DNA of 64,000 bases from assembly GCA_963977525.1 (NCBI GenBank), contig CAXBPC010000008.1, forward strand, positions 62,001-126,000, in the 5' to 3' direction. Position 1 is the stretch's first letter, and each line of letters begins with the position of its first letter. This document shows positions 9,159 to 18,466 of the stretch, piece after piece. The notes beneath the pieces were generated by a model. It ran no database searches. It was not told the origin of the DNA and saw only the letters and a list, made by a program, of their open reading frames with translations. A program made the position numbers and the translations under genes. The stretch comes from Ancylomarina sp963977525 (GTDB lineage: Bacteria; Bacteroidota; Bacteroidia; Bacteroidales; Marinifilaceae).

Positions 9159-10349
9159 CTAGAAAGATTTACGGTATTTCGCAGTGACATCAAAAACGTG
9201 ATCCATAATTCCCTGCTCTACCTCATCAAATTCTATTCCTCTTCGTTGCATCACCAGCTGAGCAACTTCATGCGCTGCCTTAAGACGATATTCTTGGAAA
9301 CCATCTTTACCACCCATTGAAAAAGATGGAATAAAGTTACGAGGGAAACCTGCTCCGTAAACATTCGCACCTACACCAATTACAGTTCCCGTATTCAACA
9401 TGGTATTAATCCCACATTTAGAATGATCACCCATAATTGTACCACAAAACTGTAGACCTGTCTTATCGAATCTATTCGATTTATAATTCCAAAGCTTCAC
9501 CTCAGAATAGTTATTCTTAAGGTTTGAGTTATTGGTATCAGCACCAATATTACACCACTCACCAATTACGGCATTTCCAAGGAAACCATCGTGGGCTTTG
9601 TTGGCATAACCTAAGAAAACTACATTACTCAACTCACCACCTGACTTACAGTATGGGCCTAGAGTTGTTGCACCATATACTTTTGCGCCCATTTTTAATG
9701 CTGAATGTTCACACATAGCTAACGGTCCGCGTACCAAAGAGCCTTCCATTATTTCGGCATCTTTACCAATATAAATTGGTCCTTCATTCGCATTCAAAGT
9801 TGCAAACTCAACTTTTGCTCCCTCTTCAAGAAAAATATTTTCCGCTCCTAGAGCATTTACTGTTTTACTAAGAGGCTGTGACTTTCTTCCTGCTGTTAAC
9901 AATTCAAAATCATCACGAAGTGCCTTATCATTTAACTGAAAAATATCATAGCTCTTTTCAATTCGTAACAAGTCACCATCAAATACTATCTTCTCAGAAT
10001 AGTCAGGTAAAGAAGCATCAAAACTGCCTAGCTTATCTTCACTAACCACTGCTGCTATCAAAATACCATCCTGAACTAAAATTTGTCCGACAGATAATGA
10101 TCCTATTGCTTCAACGAGTGCTTTATTAGGAAGAACACAGGCATTTATCAAGGTGTTTTCACTAGCCACATTCATAGAATATTTCTTCGAAAGATAATCC
10201 TGAGTCATATAAGAAACCTCTTGATTCAGGTACTTATTCCACTTCTCAGAAATCTTTAAAATCCCCAATCTTATATCAGAAATAGGTCTTGTAAAAGTTA
10301 AAGGCAAGAAATTCTGCCAGCTCTCATTATCAAAAAGAATATAGTTCAT
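9159..10349 (-). CDS. GlmU-like putative sugar nucleotidyltransferase with left-handed beta-helix domain
   Basis: 396 residues. The N-terminal half begins YILFDNESWQNFLPLTFTRP, as in the Bacteroidota GlmU-like group. The C-terminal half is built of hexapeptide-type repeats (e.g. GPIYIGKDAEI, GAKVYGATTLGPYC, GEWCNIGADTNNSN), giving a left-handed beta-helix. The usual nucleotide-binding GxGTRxxP signature at the start is absent, so nucleotidyl transfer is doubtful and acyltransferase or structural roles are possible. It is the gene before lon on the minus strand, with 136 bp between them. Confidence 0.8.
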   Translation of the reverse strand: MNYILFDNESWQNFLPLTFTRPISDIRLGILKISEKWNKYLNQEVSYMTQDYLSKKYSMNVASENTLINACVLPNKALVEAIGSLSVGQILVQDGILIAAVVSEDKLGSFDASLPDYSEKIVFDGDLLRIEKSYDIFQLNDKALRDDFELLTAGRKSQPLSKTVNALGAENIFLEEGAKVEFATLNANEGPIYIGKDAEIMEGSLVRGPLAMCEHSALKMGAKVYGATTLGPYCKSGGELSNVVFLGYANKAHDGFLGNAVIGEWCNIGADTNNSNLKNNYSEVKLWNYKSNRFDKTGLQFCGTIMGDHSKCGINTMLNTGTVIGVGANVYGAGFPRNFIPSFSMGGKDGFQEYRLKAAHEVAQLVMQRRGIEFDEVEQGIMDHVFDVTAKYRKSF

Positions 10350-10383
10350 AGTGTGTTTTGTTTCGTTCGGATTAACAAAAATA

Positions 10384-10413
10384 AAAAAAGCTCCGATAAA
10401 TCGGAGCTTTTTT
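10384..10413 (-). terminator. Rho-independent terminator of rpmE2
   Basis: A stem AAAAAAGCTCCGA / TCGGAGCTTTTTT with a TAAA loop has T tracts on both strands. It lies 23 bp past the bL31 stop. Confidence 0.85.
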
Positions 10414-10435
10414 TATATTCTAAACACAAATAAGA

Positions 10436-10690
10436 TTATTTCTTAATGTGATTCTTGTATTTGTTCTTAAACTTATCGATACGTCCTGCAGTATCAATTA
10501 GAGTCATCTTACCAGTATAGAAAGGGTGAGAAGTGTTAGAGATCTCAAGCTTCATTAATGGGTACTCTACGTTGTCTATTTCGATAGTCTCCTTTGTATT
10601 CGCAGTTGACTTAGTGATAAAGACAGTCTCATTTGACATATCTTTAAAAGCTACTAGACGGTAGTTTTTCGGATGTATTCCTTCTTTCAT
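10436..10690 (-). CDS. rpmE2: 50S ribosomal protein bL31, type B
   Basis: 84 residues beginning MKEGIHPKNYRLVAFKDMSN and containing NTSHPFYTGK near the middle, both typical of bL31. It has none of the CxxC zinc ligands and carries the longer type B form, so it is the zinc-independent variant. It is flanked by its own promoter (10735-10765) and terminator (10384-10413), so it is expressed as a single-gene unit. Confidence 0.95.
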   Translation of the reverse strand: MKEGIHPKNYRLVAFKDMSNETVFITKSTANTKETIEIDNVEYPLMKLEISNTSHPFYTGKMTLIDTAGRIDKFKNKYKNHIKK

Positions 10691-10734
10691 CTTATTCTCT
10701 TTAAAATTTCTTATAATCTTCTTCCAATGGTCTG

Positions 10735-10765
10735 CAAAGGTAAATATTGTAATTTATTTTGCAAA
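10735..10765 (-). promoter_or_regulatory. Bacteroidota-type promoter of rpmE2
   Basis: On the minus strand, TTTG (10765-10762), a 19-nt spacer and TACCTTTG (10742-10735) match the Bacteroidota housekeeping sigma pattern TTTG-N19-21-TANNTTTG. The start codon follows 44 bp later. Confidence 0.75.
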
Positions 10766-10803
10766 GAAATCATCAAAGAATCTAACTTTTATTGCATTTA
10801 TTC

Positions 10804-11991
10804 TTAAGATGCCTTAGTTCCTCTGTTTTCCAGAGGGATAATAGGTGTTCTTTTAAAGGGTGCATTCCTATCAAAAAGGTATCTGTATGTATAATGAGTC
10901 TTTTCTCTAACCCCACCAACCGACTCATATATCGAAATCATTTTAGGGTTAAAATCACCTACCCACGACAATTCTACTTCTGTATATTGTTTCTTTGCTT
11001 TAATCGCTTTATCCATTTTCCAGAAAATAGCCGATTCTATTCCCAAACGTTGATATTTTGGAATAACACCCATAATAGTAGCACGAGTACGGGTTATAGT
11101 TTTACGCTTAAGAAGATATAAGAACTTCAACTTATTCCAAAAGTCAAGTTTTCCATTCATTTTTCTTAAAACCTGATTGATATCAGGCATAGCAACAAAA
11201 AAACCAATAGGTTTTCCCTCATGATATGCAAACCAAATAAAGTCTTCCTCAAGAACACCTTTCCCTTCTCGAGCCATTTTACGGATATCGTCAATATCGA
11301 TAGGTGTGAAATTGTCATGAAACCTCCAAGCCTCGTTATACACTTCAATAATATCTTGTATATATTTCTCGGAGTTAGAAAATTTAAAATGCTCAAATTC
11401 AAAACCAGGCTTCTTTGAAACCCATTCTGCAATTTTTGCAAATCGTTCAGGAAAAGGAATTGTTCTATCGACATGATAGCTGTATTGTTCAAAGAAAATT
11501 TGGAAACCATAAGATTCAAAAAACTCTTGATAGTAAGCTTTATTGTATGGCATACCATAGCCCTGTGGTTTAAATCCTTTCACCAGCAGGCCCCAATTAT
11601 TATCGTTCTCTCCAAAGTTGATAGGACCATCCATAGCCTCCATTCCTCTTTCTTTCAACCATCCTTTTGCGGTTTCAAAAAGTAGAAATGCTGTCTCCTT
11701 ATTTTTCTCACACTCAAAAAAGCCACAACCACCAGTAGGCTGATCGAAACTAAAGGCCTTATTGGTATTTATAAAAGCTGCGATGCGCCCAATCACTTTA
11801 CCTGAATCATCGGTTAAGATCCAACGAATAGCCTCACCATGCTTAAAGAATGAATTTTCCTTAGGATCGAAAATCCCATTAATTTCACCATCAAAAGGAC
11901 ATGCAAAATTAGGATCGTTTTTATATAGTGTGCGAGCAAGATCTAAAAATGATTGCTTTTGACTGTTACTTACAACTTCTATTATATTCAT
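10804..11991 (-). CDS. Large GNAT-superfamily N-acetyltransferase-like protein
   Basis: 395 residues. Segments such as GEAIRWILTDDSGKVIGRIAAFIN (about 52-75) and TIMGVIPKYQRLGIESAIFWKM (about 305-325) correspond to the central strands and acetyl-CoA loop of the GNAT fold; the loop reads QRLGIES rather than the canonical Q/RxxGxG/A. The family is common in Bacteroidota as an uncharacterised cytosolic protein. The substrate is unknown. It lies between a BI-1 membrane protein and rpmE2, each with its own spacing, so no operon partner helps. Confidence 0.8.
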   Translation of the reverse strand: MNIIEVVSNSQKQSFLDLARTLYKNDPNFACPFDGEINGIFDPKENSFFKHGEAIRWILTDDSGKVIGRIAAFINTNKAFSFDQPTGGCGFFECEKNKETAFLLFETAKGWLKERGMEAMDGPINFGENDNNWGLLVKGFKPQGYGMPYNKAYYQEFFESYGFQIFFEQYSYHVDRTIPFPERFAKIAEWVSKKPGFEFEHFKFSNSEKYIQDIIEVYNEAWRFHDNFTPIDIDDIRKMAREGKGVLEEDFIWFAYHEGKPIGFFVAMPDINQVLRKMNGKLDFWNKLKFLYLLKRKTITRTRATIMGVIPKYQRLGIESAIFWKMDKAIKAKKQYTEVELSWVGDFNPKMISIYESVGGVREKTHYTYRYLFDRNAPFKRTPIIPLENRGTKAS

Positions 11992-12038
11992 CTGATAATT
12001 TAATCGTTACAATTTGGGAAATATAGTATCAACACCTT

Positions 12039-12803
12039 TTAGTCACGACCAGAAATCTTAGCTAACAACCTAAGTATTTCAAGATATAACCAGATTAAAG
12101 TTACCATGATACCAAAAGCGCCAAACCATTCCATATATTTTGGAGCACCACGTTGAGCACTTTTCTCGATAAAATCGAAATCTAACACCAAGTTTAGAGA
12201 TGCAATGGCTACAATAAATAAACTAATACCAATGCTAACCAAGCTACTTCCAAATGCAAAACCCATATTCACACCAAACATGTTTAAAACCCATGTCGCC
12301 ATATAGAATATGAAAATTCCACCTGTAGCAGCGACAACTCCTGTTCGAAACTTCTTATTCACTTTAATCAATCCCGATTTATAAGCAAACAGCATCATAA
12401 ACAGAATTGCGAATGTCAAACCAACAGCTTGCATTACAATTCCAGGATAAATAGCATTAAAACTTGCCGATAAACCACCTAAAAGCAAACCTTGACAAAC
12501 CGCATAAATAGGAGCGGTAAAAGGAGACCATACAGGTTTAAAAATCGTAATTAGGGCTAAAATAAAACCAGCAACTCCACCACCAATCATCCAAGGCATA
12601 TATGACCCAGACATACCTCCAGTTTGTACTGAATCGAGATACATTCCCCATGTATAGCTTGCAGCTGAAACAACCAAAAGCAACATCAGTGCAATTTTGT
12701 TCACAGTTCCACTTACTGTCATCACATCTTCATAAGTACCAGAACTAGCCTTTGCAAAGATTTTATCGGTAAATGCAGGGTTTGAACTTTTTGTAAAACT
12801 CAT
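12039..12803 (-). CDS. Bax inhibitor-1/YccA family membrane protein
   Basis: 254 residues. A soluble N-terminus of about 35 residues is followed by seven hydrophobic segments, ending with the charged tail LAKISGRD. The segment LVLDFDFIEKSAQRGAPKYMEWFGAFG is the family signature and includes the acidic residues thought to gate pH-dependent Ca2+ leak in bacterial BI-1 homologues. Inner-membrane location. Monocistronic, with an AT-rich leader of 170 bp. Confidence 0.9.
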   Translation of the reverse strand: MSFTKSSNPAFTDKIFAKASSGTYEDVMTVSGTVNKIALMLLLVVSAASYTWGMYLDSVQTGGMSGSYMPWMIGGGVAGFILALITIFKPVWSPFTAPIYAVCQGLLLGGLSASFNAIYPGIVMQAVGLTFAILFMMLFAYKSGLIKVNKKFRTGVVAATGGIFIFYMATWVLNMFGVNMGFAFGSSLVSIGISLFIVAIASLNLVLDFDFIEKSAQRGAPKYMEWFGAFGIMVTLIWLYLEILRLLAKISGRD

Positions 12804-12974
12804 AATATCTTAATTTATTTTTTTTCTAGCACGAATTCATTCTATCTCGCGCTCTTGATTATACAATTTGATTCGTCGATTAATTTACTTTTTGTAAATA
12901 AGTGATTTTCTATTATTGAAAATCAAATTTAGGGATTATTTCACAATTCGTTTATCAGAATTACATATTTAATC

Positions 12975-13655
12975 TTAATTCACATCTGGAAATTCCGCTT
13001 GCAATTCTTCAAAAACTTCAAGCCACTTATCATCAGTCTTTTTCAGTTCTATAACATTTGAAAAAGTGAGATCTTTCAAACTTCCATTTCTTCGTGCAAT
13101 CTTACCCAAAGCTCTAGGCAGTTGCTTGACTAAATAAGAATGCTCAGGGTGCTTAGGCAAACAGCGCAAGTAGCTTTCAAAACTGGCATCACTTCTTTCC
13201 TTGTCAATTAAAGCCAAACGTCCTATGGTCATCGTAGAACAAAGCTGCTCCTTTTCTTCTTCTGACTTAATCCAAGAAATCAATTGAGAATCAAGCTTTG
13301 GTAATGCAATTAACAAATTCATACACATCTGCTCCAGCAATTCGTTACTGTCAGCCTCCTCAATCCATCTTTTCAATTGTTGTTCATTTGCATCCTCAGG
13401 CGCTTCCAATAAGCTCGCAACAATTCGACTTTCACGAAACCCTTTTCCCCATAATTTTTGAGCCAGCAAATGATTTTTCTCATATCGCTTTGCAAGCTCC
13501 TTCAAATTAACAACAGAAGCTCCCAATGCATTTTTATAATTCAATCCATATTTCTTCATTTCAGAATGTACTTCCCCATTTCTTAAATTGAGAATTTCTT
13601 TAAATAATTCCTGAAACTGCTTTTCTATATTTTCATCGTCTATAAAAAACTCCAT
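12975..13655 (-). CDS. DNA alkylation repair (AlkD-like) HEAT-repeat protein
   Basis: 226 residues, all helical. The run NYKNALGASVVNLKELAKRYEKN followed by LAQKLWGKGFRESRIVASLL matches the HEAT-like repeats of AlkD-type glycosylases (LA..LW....E.R..A). AlkD removes positively charged alkylpurines without base flipping. Some Bacteroidota relatives are diverged and unproven as glycosylases, and I did not locate the full set of catalytic Trp/Asp residues with certainty, so the enzymatic role is inference. Confidence 0.75.
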   Translation of the reverse strand: MEFFIDDENIEKQFQELFKEILNLRNGEVHSEMKKYGLNYKNALGASVVNLKELAKRYEKNHLLAQKLWGKGFRESRIVASLLEAPEDANEQQLKRWIEEADSNELLEQMCMNLLIALPKLDSQLISWIKSEEEKEQLCSTMTIGRLALIDKERSDASFESYLRCLPKHPEHSYLVKQLPRALGKIARRNGSLKDLTFSNVIELKKTDDKWLEVFEELQAEFPDVN

Positions 13656-13815
13656 AATCGTCGATTTAGTCTAATTACCTTCAAAAACAACACTATTTTT
13701 TGCCCTACAAAGAAAAACAAATAATTATCTGAAAAAAAAATATATGTCTAACTAATTGCAAAGCAACAACAACAAGTAAGTGCTGAAATATTTTATTGCT
13801 TTTTTTACAGATTGG

Positions 13816-13848
13816 TTTGGAAACTAACTTTAGTTTTTCATATCTTTG
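13816..13848 (+). promoter_or_regulatory. Promoter of tRNA-His
   Basis: TTTG (13816-13819), a 21-nt spacer and TATCTTTG (13841-13848) fit the Bacteroidota promoter consensus, 21 bp before the tRNA. Confidence 0.75.
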
Positions 13849-13869
13849 CATCGCTAAAGAAAACAAATG

Positions 13870-13946
13870 GTGGTTGTAGCTCAGTTGGTTAGAGCGCTGG
13901 TTTGTGGTTCCAGAGGTCGGCGGTTCGAAACCGCTCATCCACCCCA
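13870..13946 (+). tRNA. tRNA-His (anticodon GTG)
   Basis: Cloverleaf with D arm GCTCAGTTGGTTAGAGC, anticodon loop TTGTGGT and T loop TTCGAAA. The 3' CCA is encoded (13944-13946). A G at 13869 would serve as the extra G(-1) opposite C73 required for histidine identity. Two pairs are U-U mismatches: acceptor pair 5:68 and the anticodon-stem pair 31:39. It has its own promoter and terminator. Confidence 0.95.
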
Positions 13947-13950
13947 ATGC

Positions 13951-13988
13951 AAAACGCAGAACTTTTTATTAAGTTTCTGCGTTTTTTC
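13951..13988 (+). terminator. Terminator of tRNA-His
   Basis: The stem AAAACGCAGAA / TTCTGCGTTTT, followed by a T tract, begins 5 bp after the CCA end. Confidence 0.8.
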
Positions 13989-14065
13989 ATGCCCTTATCT
14001 TTCAGGCAAATCATTCCACGCTTTTGATTACTTTTGCTTTCTTCAAAAATCTAAGTTTGTAAACC

Positions 14066-14959
14066 ATGAATCAAAAATCTTTACTTGTATATGGCAGCGT
14101 AATTCTTGCCATGCTATTTTGGAGCTTTTCCTTTATATGGACCAAAATAGTCTTCCTGGTATACAATCCAATCACGACAGTTTTTCTACGTCTTGTTATT
14201 TCATCGGTCATTTTATTTGCAGTAGGTAAAGGATTCAAAAAATTAGGTACTATCGAGAAAAAAGATAGATTAAGCATTTTAGCTTTAGCCTTTTTCGAAC
14301 CCTTTCTCTATTTCTTAGGCGAAAGCTTTGGTTTAAAATACGTTTCATCTACCATTGGAGCCGTTATTATTTCTACTATTCCTTTATTCTCACCAATTGC
14401 TGCCTACTATTTTCATAAAGAAAAGTTAGGCAAAATGAATATTTTGGGAATCCTTATTTCAATTATTGGAGTAGCCATCATCATTTTCAACAAAAGTCTT
14501 TCCCTCATCGTATCTCCAATAGGCTTAATGTGCTTGTTTATAGCTGTTGGGTCAGCTGTCGGTTATTCTGTTGTGCTAAAAAAACTCGCTACAAAATACA
14601 ATCCCGTTACCCTTGTCACCTATCAAAACACTTTAGGTCTCATTTACTTCTTACCCTTATTTATAATTATGGATTGGCAGCATTTTATACAGGCAGTCCC
14701 AACACAAGAGGTTTTAACCGCACTGCTTTTATTAGCCGTATTTGGATCTACACTAGCATTTATTTGTTTCACCTATGGTTTAAATCATTTGGGGATTACT
14801 AAGAGTAATATGTTCATTAATGTCATACCCGTATTTACGGCCATATTCGCCTATTTTGTAATCGATGAAATCTTGAGTTTTCAAAAAATTGTAGGGATGA
14901 TGGTTGTAATAGGTGGTTTATTTTTATCGCAAATAGAATTTAAGAGGGAAACAGTCTAG
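14066..14959 (+). CDS. EamA/DMT family transporter
   Basis: 297 residues with about ten hydrophobic segments in two EamA repeats (about 8-140 and 150-290). The first repeat carries WSFSFIWTKI and the second ends in VIDEILSFQKIVGMMVVIGG, typical of drug/metabolite exporters. The substrate is unknown. Its stop is 3 bp before the next start, so it is co-transcribed with the cysteine-cluster protein. Confidence 0.88.
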   Translation: MNQKSLLVYGSVILAMLFWSFSFIWTKIVFLVYNPITTVFLRLVISSVILFAVGKGFKKLGTIEKKDRLSILALAFFEPFLYFLGESFGLKYVSSTIGAVIISTIPLFSPIAAYYFHKEKLGKMNILGILISIIGVAIIIFNKSLSLIVSPIGLMCLFIAVGSAVGYSVVLKKLATKYNPVTLVTYQNTLGLIYFLPLFIIMDWQHFIQAVPTQEVLTALLLLAVFGSTLAFICFTYGLNHLGITKSNMFINVIPVFTAIFAYFVIDEILSFQKIVGMMVVIGGLFLSQIEFKRETV

Positions 14960-14962
14960 ATT

Positions 14963-15469
14963 ATGACAACATATAAGATTGATATAGAAGAGTTAAGAGA
15001 GAAAGCTAAAAACACAGAGGCTGAAACCCAAACGTTTTTTGCCAAGCTTAAGAAGAAAAAGCCTAAGCAACTTGACGAAATTACTCATGCACTTCACAAC
15101 GAAGTATTCGAAGAAATTGATTGTTTAGAATGTGCTAATTGTTGCAAAAGCATTAGTCCAATTATTATTGACAAGGACATTGAACGAATGGCAAAGCAGC
15201 TGAGAATGAAGCCATCTGCCTTTATCGATCAATATTTGAATTTGGATAATGAGAATGACTATGTTTTCAAAGAAGCACCCTGTCCTTTTCTTATGCCAGA
15301 TAACTACTGTATGGTTTATGAACAAAGACCTAGAGCCTGTCGTGAATATCCGCACACAGATAGGAAACGCTTTTTTCAGATCTTAGATATAACATTAAAA
15401 AACACACACTATTGTCCTGCAGTTTACGAAGTTGTTGATCGATTAAAACTAAAAAAAGACAAATTATAA
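14963..15469 (+). CDS. YkgJ family cysteine-cluster (zinc/iron chelating) protein
   Basis: 168 residues. The cysteines are arranged as CxxCxxCC (54, 57, 60, 61), C107, C116, C126 in PRACREYP, and C151 in HYCP. This is the CxxxCxxCC-type metal cluster signature of the YkgJ/Fe-S oxidoreductase-like family; function in vivo is not established. It follows the EamA gene by 3 bp and is followed by a terminator, so the two form one operon. Confidence 0.88.
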   Translation: MTTYKIDIEELREKAKNTEAETQTFFAKLKKKKPKQLDEITHALHNEVFEEIDCLECANCCKSISPIIIDKDIERMAKQLRMKPSAFIDQYLNLDNENDYVFKEAPCPFLMPDNYCMVYEQRPRACREYPHTDRKRFFQILDITLKNTHYCPAVYEVVDRLKLKKDKL

Positions 15470-15486
15470 ATTGAAGATAGTTCCAT

Positions 15487-15518
15487 AAGCGTCCACTAAT
15501 AAATGGACGCTTTTTTTT
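15487..15518 (+). terminator. Rho-independent terminator
   Basis: The stem AAGCGTCCA / TGGACGCTT with an 8-nt loop is followed by T8. It closes the EamA-YkgJ unit. Confidence 0.85.
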
Positions 15519-15771
15519 ATTTATTTCACATCTATTTTCCAAGCCAATATTTCGTCATAACATAGAGCTCTAATATTCTCTTCATTTCATTCAAAACAAG
15601 ACATTTACCTCCTTCGTCAAAATAAACGAGATACAAATCCCTTATTGCAATCGTTTACAGGAAAAAACAAAGGTGCCAAGCATCAATTTTGCCTATACAT
15701 ACTAGTCTTTTCAGGTATTTTCTTTATACTTTTGTTCGAGATATCACAAAATATATCGACAACAAAACACA

Positions 15772-16467
15772 ATGAACACAACAAAACGTAAACTTATCAT
15801 AGCCGTTGATGGGCATTCTTCTTGTGGGAAAAGTACCGTGGCAAAAGATTTGGCAAAGAAAATTGATTACACTTACATTGACTCTGGAGCCATGTATCGT
15901 GTGATTACACTTTTCGCAATGCGTCACAATCTGATAAATGGAGATCACCTTGATGAGAACAAATTAGCACACCTAATAAACGACATCAACATTACATTCT
16001 CATATAACGACGAACTAAAGCGCCACGAAACCTTCATGAATGGTGAATTGGTTGAAGATGAAATCAGAAGTCTTGATGTCTCGAATAATGTGAGTTTGAT
16101 TGCAACTATTAAGTTTGTTCGTGAAAAAATGGTGACACTTCAGCGTAAACTTAGCGAAGCTGGTGCTGTGATTATGGATGGTCGTGACATTGGAACAGTT
16201 GTATTTCCTAATGCTGATCTGAAAATTTTCATGACGGCAGATGTTGAGGTCAGAGCCATCAGAAGATTTAAAGAGCTAAAAGATAAGGGTGATAATATTT
16301 CTTTAGATGCCATTCGCGAGAATGTGAAGAAAAGAGATTTTATCGATGAAAATCGTGATGAAAGTCCTTTACGAAAAGCTGATGACGCCATTGTTTTAAA
16401 CAACAGTCACCTAACAAAAGAAGAACAGTTAGAGTGGATTGTTGCTAGAATGGCTGAAGTCCAATAA
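15772..16467 (+). CDS. cmk: Cytidylate kinase
   Basis: 231 residues. P-loop GHSSCGKST (14-22), the DSGAMYR substrate segment (about 37-43) and MDGRDIGTVVFP are all present and typical of Cmk, which phosphorylates CMP and dCMP. It heads a plus-strand run cmk-ispH-pfkA with short gaps of 32 and 9 bp. A TACTTTTG box at 15727-15734 is a candidate -7 element, but I see no good -33 partner. Confidence 0.95.
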   Translation: MNTTKRKLIIAVDGHSSCGKSTVAKDLAKKIDYTYIDSGAMYRVITLFAMRHNLINGDHLDENKLAHLINDINITFSYNDELKRHETFMNGELVEDEIRSLDVSNNVSLIATIKFVREKMVTLQRKLSEAGAVIMDGRDIGTVVFPNADLKIFMTADVEVRAIRRFKELKDKGDNISLDAIRENVKKRDFIDENRDESPLRKADDAIVLNNSHLTKEEQLEWIVARMAEVQ

Positions 16468-16499
16468 ATATTATATCTCATAATCAATTGATACGTACA

Positions 16500-17357
16500 A
16501 TGATTATTGAAATTGACCAAAATTCAGGCTTCTGTTTCGGAGTTGTAAACGCTATTGAGAAAGCTGAAGAAACATTAGTAATTGATAAAACACTTTATTG
16601 CATTGGCGATATTGTGCACAATAACATTGAGGTTGATCGCCTAAAAAATCAAGGATTGAAGACGATAAGTCATACTGAGTTTGAGAAACTATCGAATGCG
16701 AAAGTTTTATTCAGAGCACATGGTGAGCCTCCTTTGAGTTACGAAAAAGCTAAGAAAAATAATATTGAGATTATCGATGCTTCTTGTCCTGTGGTTTTAA
16801 ATCTTCAGAAAAGGATTAAGAAAACCTATCTGGAACTAAAAAAGATAGACGGGCAAATCCTGATCTATGGTAAAAAAGGTCATGCCGAAGTAAACGGTTT
16901 GGTTGGACAAACCGAAGGTGAAGCCATCGTAATTGAATATATTGAAGATCTTAAAAAAGTGGATTTTGAAAAGCCTGTGACCTTATTCTCACAGACGACC
17001 AAAACCATATCAGGATTTAAAGAAATTACTGACGTTCTGAAGTTAAAATGTCAGAATGAATTAAAAATAAACGATACAATTTGCCGTAAGGTATCGAACA
17101 GAATGCCCAACATTCGTGAGTTTGCAAAAAAACACGATGTAATCATTTTTGTGAGTGGAGAAAAAAGCTCTAACGGCAAACTTTTGTTTGATGTATGCAA
17201 GCAAGAGAATGAACAAAGTTATTTTGTCTCTCATCCCGATGAAGTTAAAATGACATGGTTCTCAGAAGCCAAATCAGTTGGTATTAGTGGAGCAACCTCT
17301 ACACCAAGCTGGCTAATGGAACAAATAGCAGAAAACATCAAATTAGAAATTAAATAA
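16500..17357 (+). CDS. ispH: 4-hydroxy-3-methylbut-2-enyl diphosphate reductase
   Basis: 285 residues from ATG at 16500; a TTG 12 bp upstream is in frame but less likely. The three [4Fe-4S] cysteines appear in GFCFGV, DASCPVV and DTICRKV. HGEPP, GHAEVNG and SQTT motifs line the active site. It is the last step of the non-mevalonate isoprenoid pathway, making IPP and DMAPP in the cytosol. It lies between cmk and pfkA in one operon. Confidence 0.96.
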   Translation: MIIEIDQNSGFCFGVVNAIEKAEETLVIDKTLYCIGDIVHNNIEVDRLKNQGLKTISHTEFEKLSNAKVLFRAHGEPPLSYEKAKKNNIEIIDASCPVVLNLQKRIKKTYLELKKIDGQILIYGKKGHAEVNGLVGQTEGEAIVIEYIEDLKKVDFEKPVTLFSQTTKTISGFKEITDVLKLKCQNELKINDTICRKVSNRMPNIREFAKKHDVIIFVSGEKSSNGKLLFDVCKQENEQSYFVSHPDEVKMTWFSEAKSVGISGATSTPSWLMEQIAENIKLEIK

Positions 17358-17366
17358 ATTATTAGC

Positions 17367-18347
17367 ATGTCGAGAATTAAAAAAATAGGTGTGCTTACGT
17401 CAGGAGGGGATGCGCCAGGTATGAACGCCGCCATCCGTGCCGTCGTAAGAACAGCCATTTTTAACAAACTAGAAGTTGTTGGAGTAAAACAAGGTTACGA
17501 AGGTTTAATCAAGGGTGATTTCGAGAATATGGAATCATACGATGTAAGTAACATCCTCCAAAAAGGAGGGACAATTCTTTGTTCTGCAAGAAGTGAAGAA
17601 TTTAGAAGTGTAGAGGGAAGAAAAAAAGCACACGAGCAAATGCTTGCTGCTAAAATTGATGCTCTTGTTGTGATTGGTGGAGATGGTACATTCTCTGGAG
17701 CTCGTATTTTTACACAAGAGTATGATATCCCTGTAGTAGGAATACCTGGTACAATCGACAACGACCTTTACGGAACAGATTATACGATCGGTTTCGATAC
17801 GGCTTTAAATACGGTTATCGAGGCTGTAGATAAGATTCGTGATACAGCCAGTGCACACAACCGTTTATTCTTTATTGAAGTAATGGGACGTGATGCTGGA
17901 TTTTTAGCACTAAGAAGCGGTATTGCAACTGGAGCTGAAGCTATTCTGATTCCTGAGCGTCAAACGCATTTAAAAGATCTTGAGAAGTATTTAGCTAAAG
18001 GTTATAAAGGCCATAAGAATTCGGGTATTGTAATTGTTGCCGAAGGTGATAAATCGGGTGGCGCTTATACTATTGCTAGAGAAATCGAAAAGAAACATCC
18101 AGAATACGATATTAGAGTATCGGTATTAGGGCATATGCAACGTGGTGGTGCACCATCGGCATTCGACCGTGTAACGGCGAGCACATTGGGTGTAGCTGCA
18201 GTAGACGCTTTGCTTGACGATCAAAAAAGTATTATGGTGGGAATGGTTAACGGAGAAGTTTCTCACGTGTCTTTCAACAAAACCATTAAGAATAAGAAAA
18301 TTGTAAAGGAATCATTGTTGACCATCAACGATATCTTGTCAATCTAA
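17367..18347 (+). CDS. pfkA: ATP-dependent 6-phosphofructokinase
   Basis: 326 residues, as in bacterial PfkA. The signature pieces are TSGGDAPGMNA (11-21), VIGGDGTFSG (about 99-108), GIPGTIDND with the catalytic Asp, EVMGRDAGFLA and HMQRGG. GGDGT with Gly after Asp argues for ATP rather than pyrophosphate as donor. It commits fructose 6-phosphate to glycolysis. It follows ispH by 9 bp and is separated from priA by 119 bp. Confidence 0.96.
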   Translation: MSRIKKIGVLTSGGDAPGMNAAIRAVVRTAIFNKLEVVGVKQGYEGLIKGDFENMESYDVSNILQKGGTILCSARSEEFRSVEGRKKAHEQMLAAKIDALVVIGGDGTFSGARIFTQEYDIPVVGIPGTIDNDLYGTDYTIGFDTALNTVIEAVDKIRDTASAHNRLFFIEVMGRDAGFLALRSGIATGAEAILIPERQTHLKDLEKYLAKGYKGHKNSGIVIVAEGDKSGGAYTIAREIEKKHPEYDIRVSVLGHMQRGGAPSAFDRVTASTLGVAAVDALLDDQKSIMVGMVNGEVSHVSFNKTIKNKKIVKESLLTINDILSI

Positions 18348-18466
18348 TTAATTATTTATTTCTGCAAAAGGCCGCTGCGTTATCTATTCATTTTTTTTGA
18401 AAGTTTTCCCCCTCAAGTCTTGAGATATTCATCACAAGACATAACTTTGAGAAAAATGAATAAATT

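Noticed and set aside
13867..14229. 120-codon plus-strand frame over the tRNA
   Set aside because: It begins inside tRNA-His, crosses its terminator and overlaps the EamA gene in another frame.
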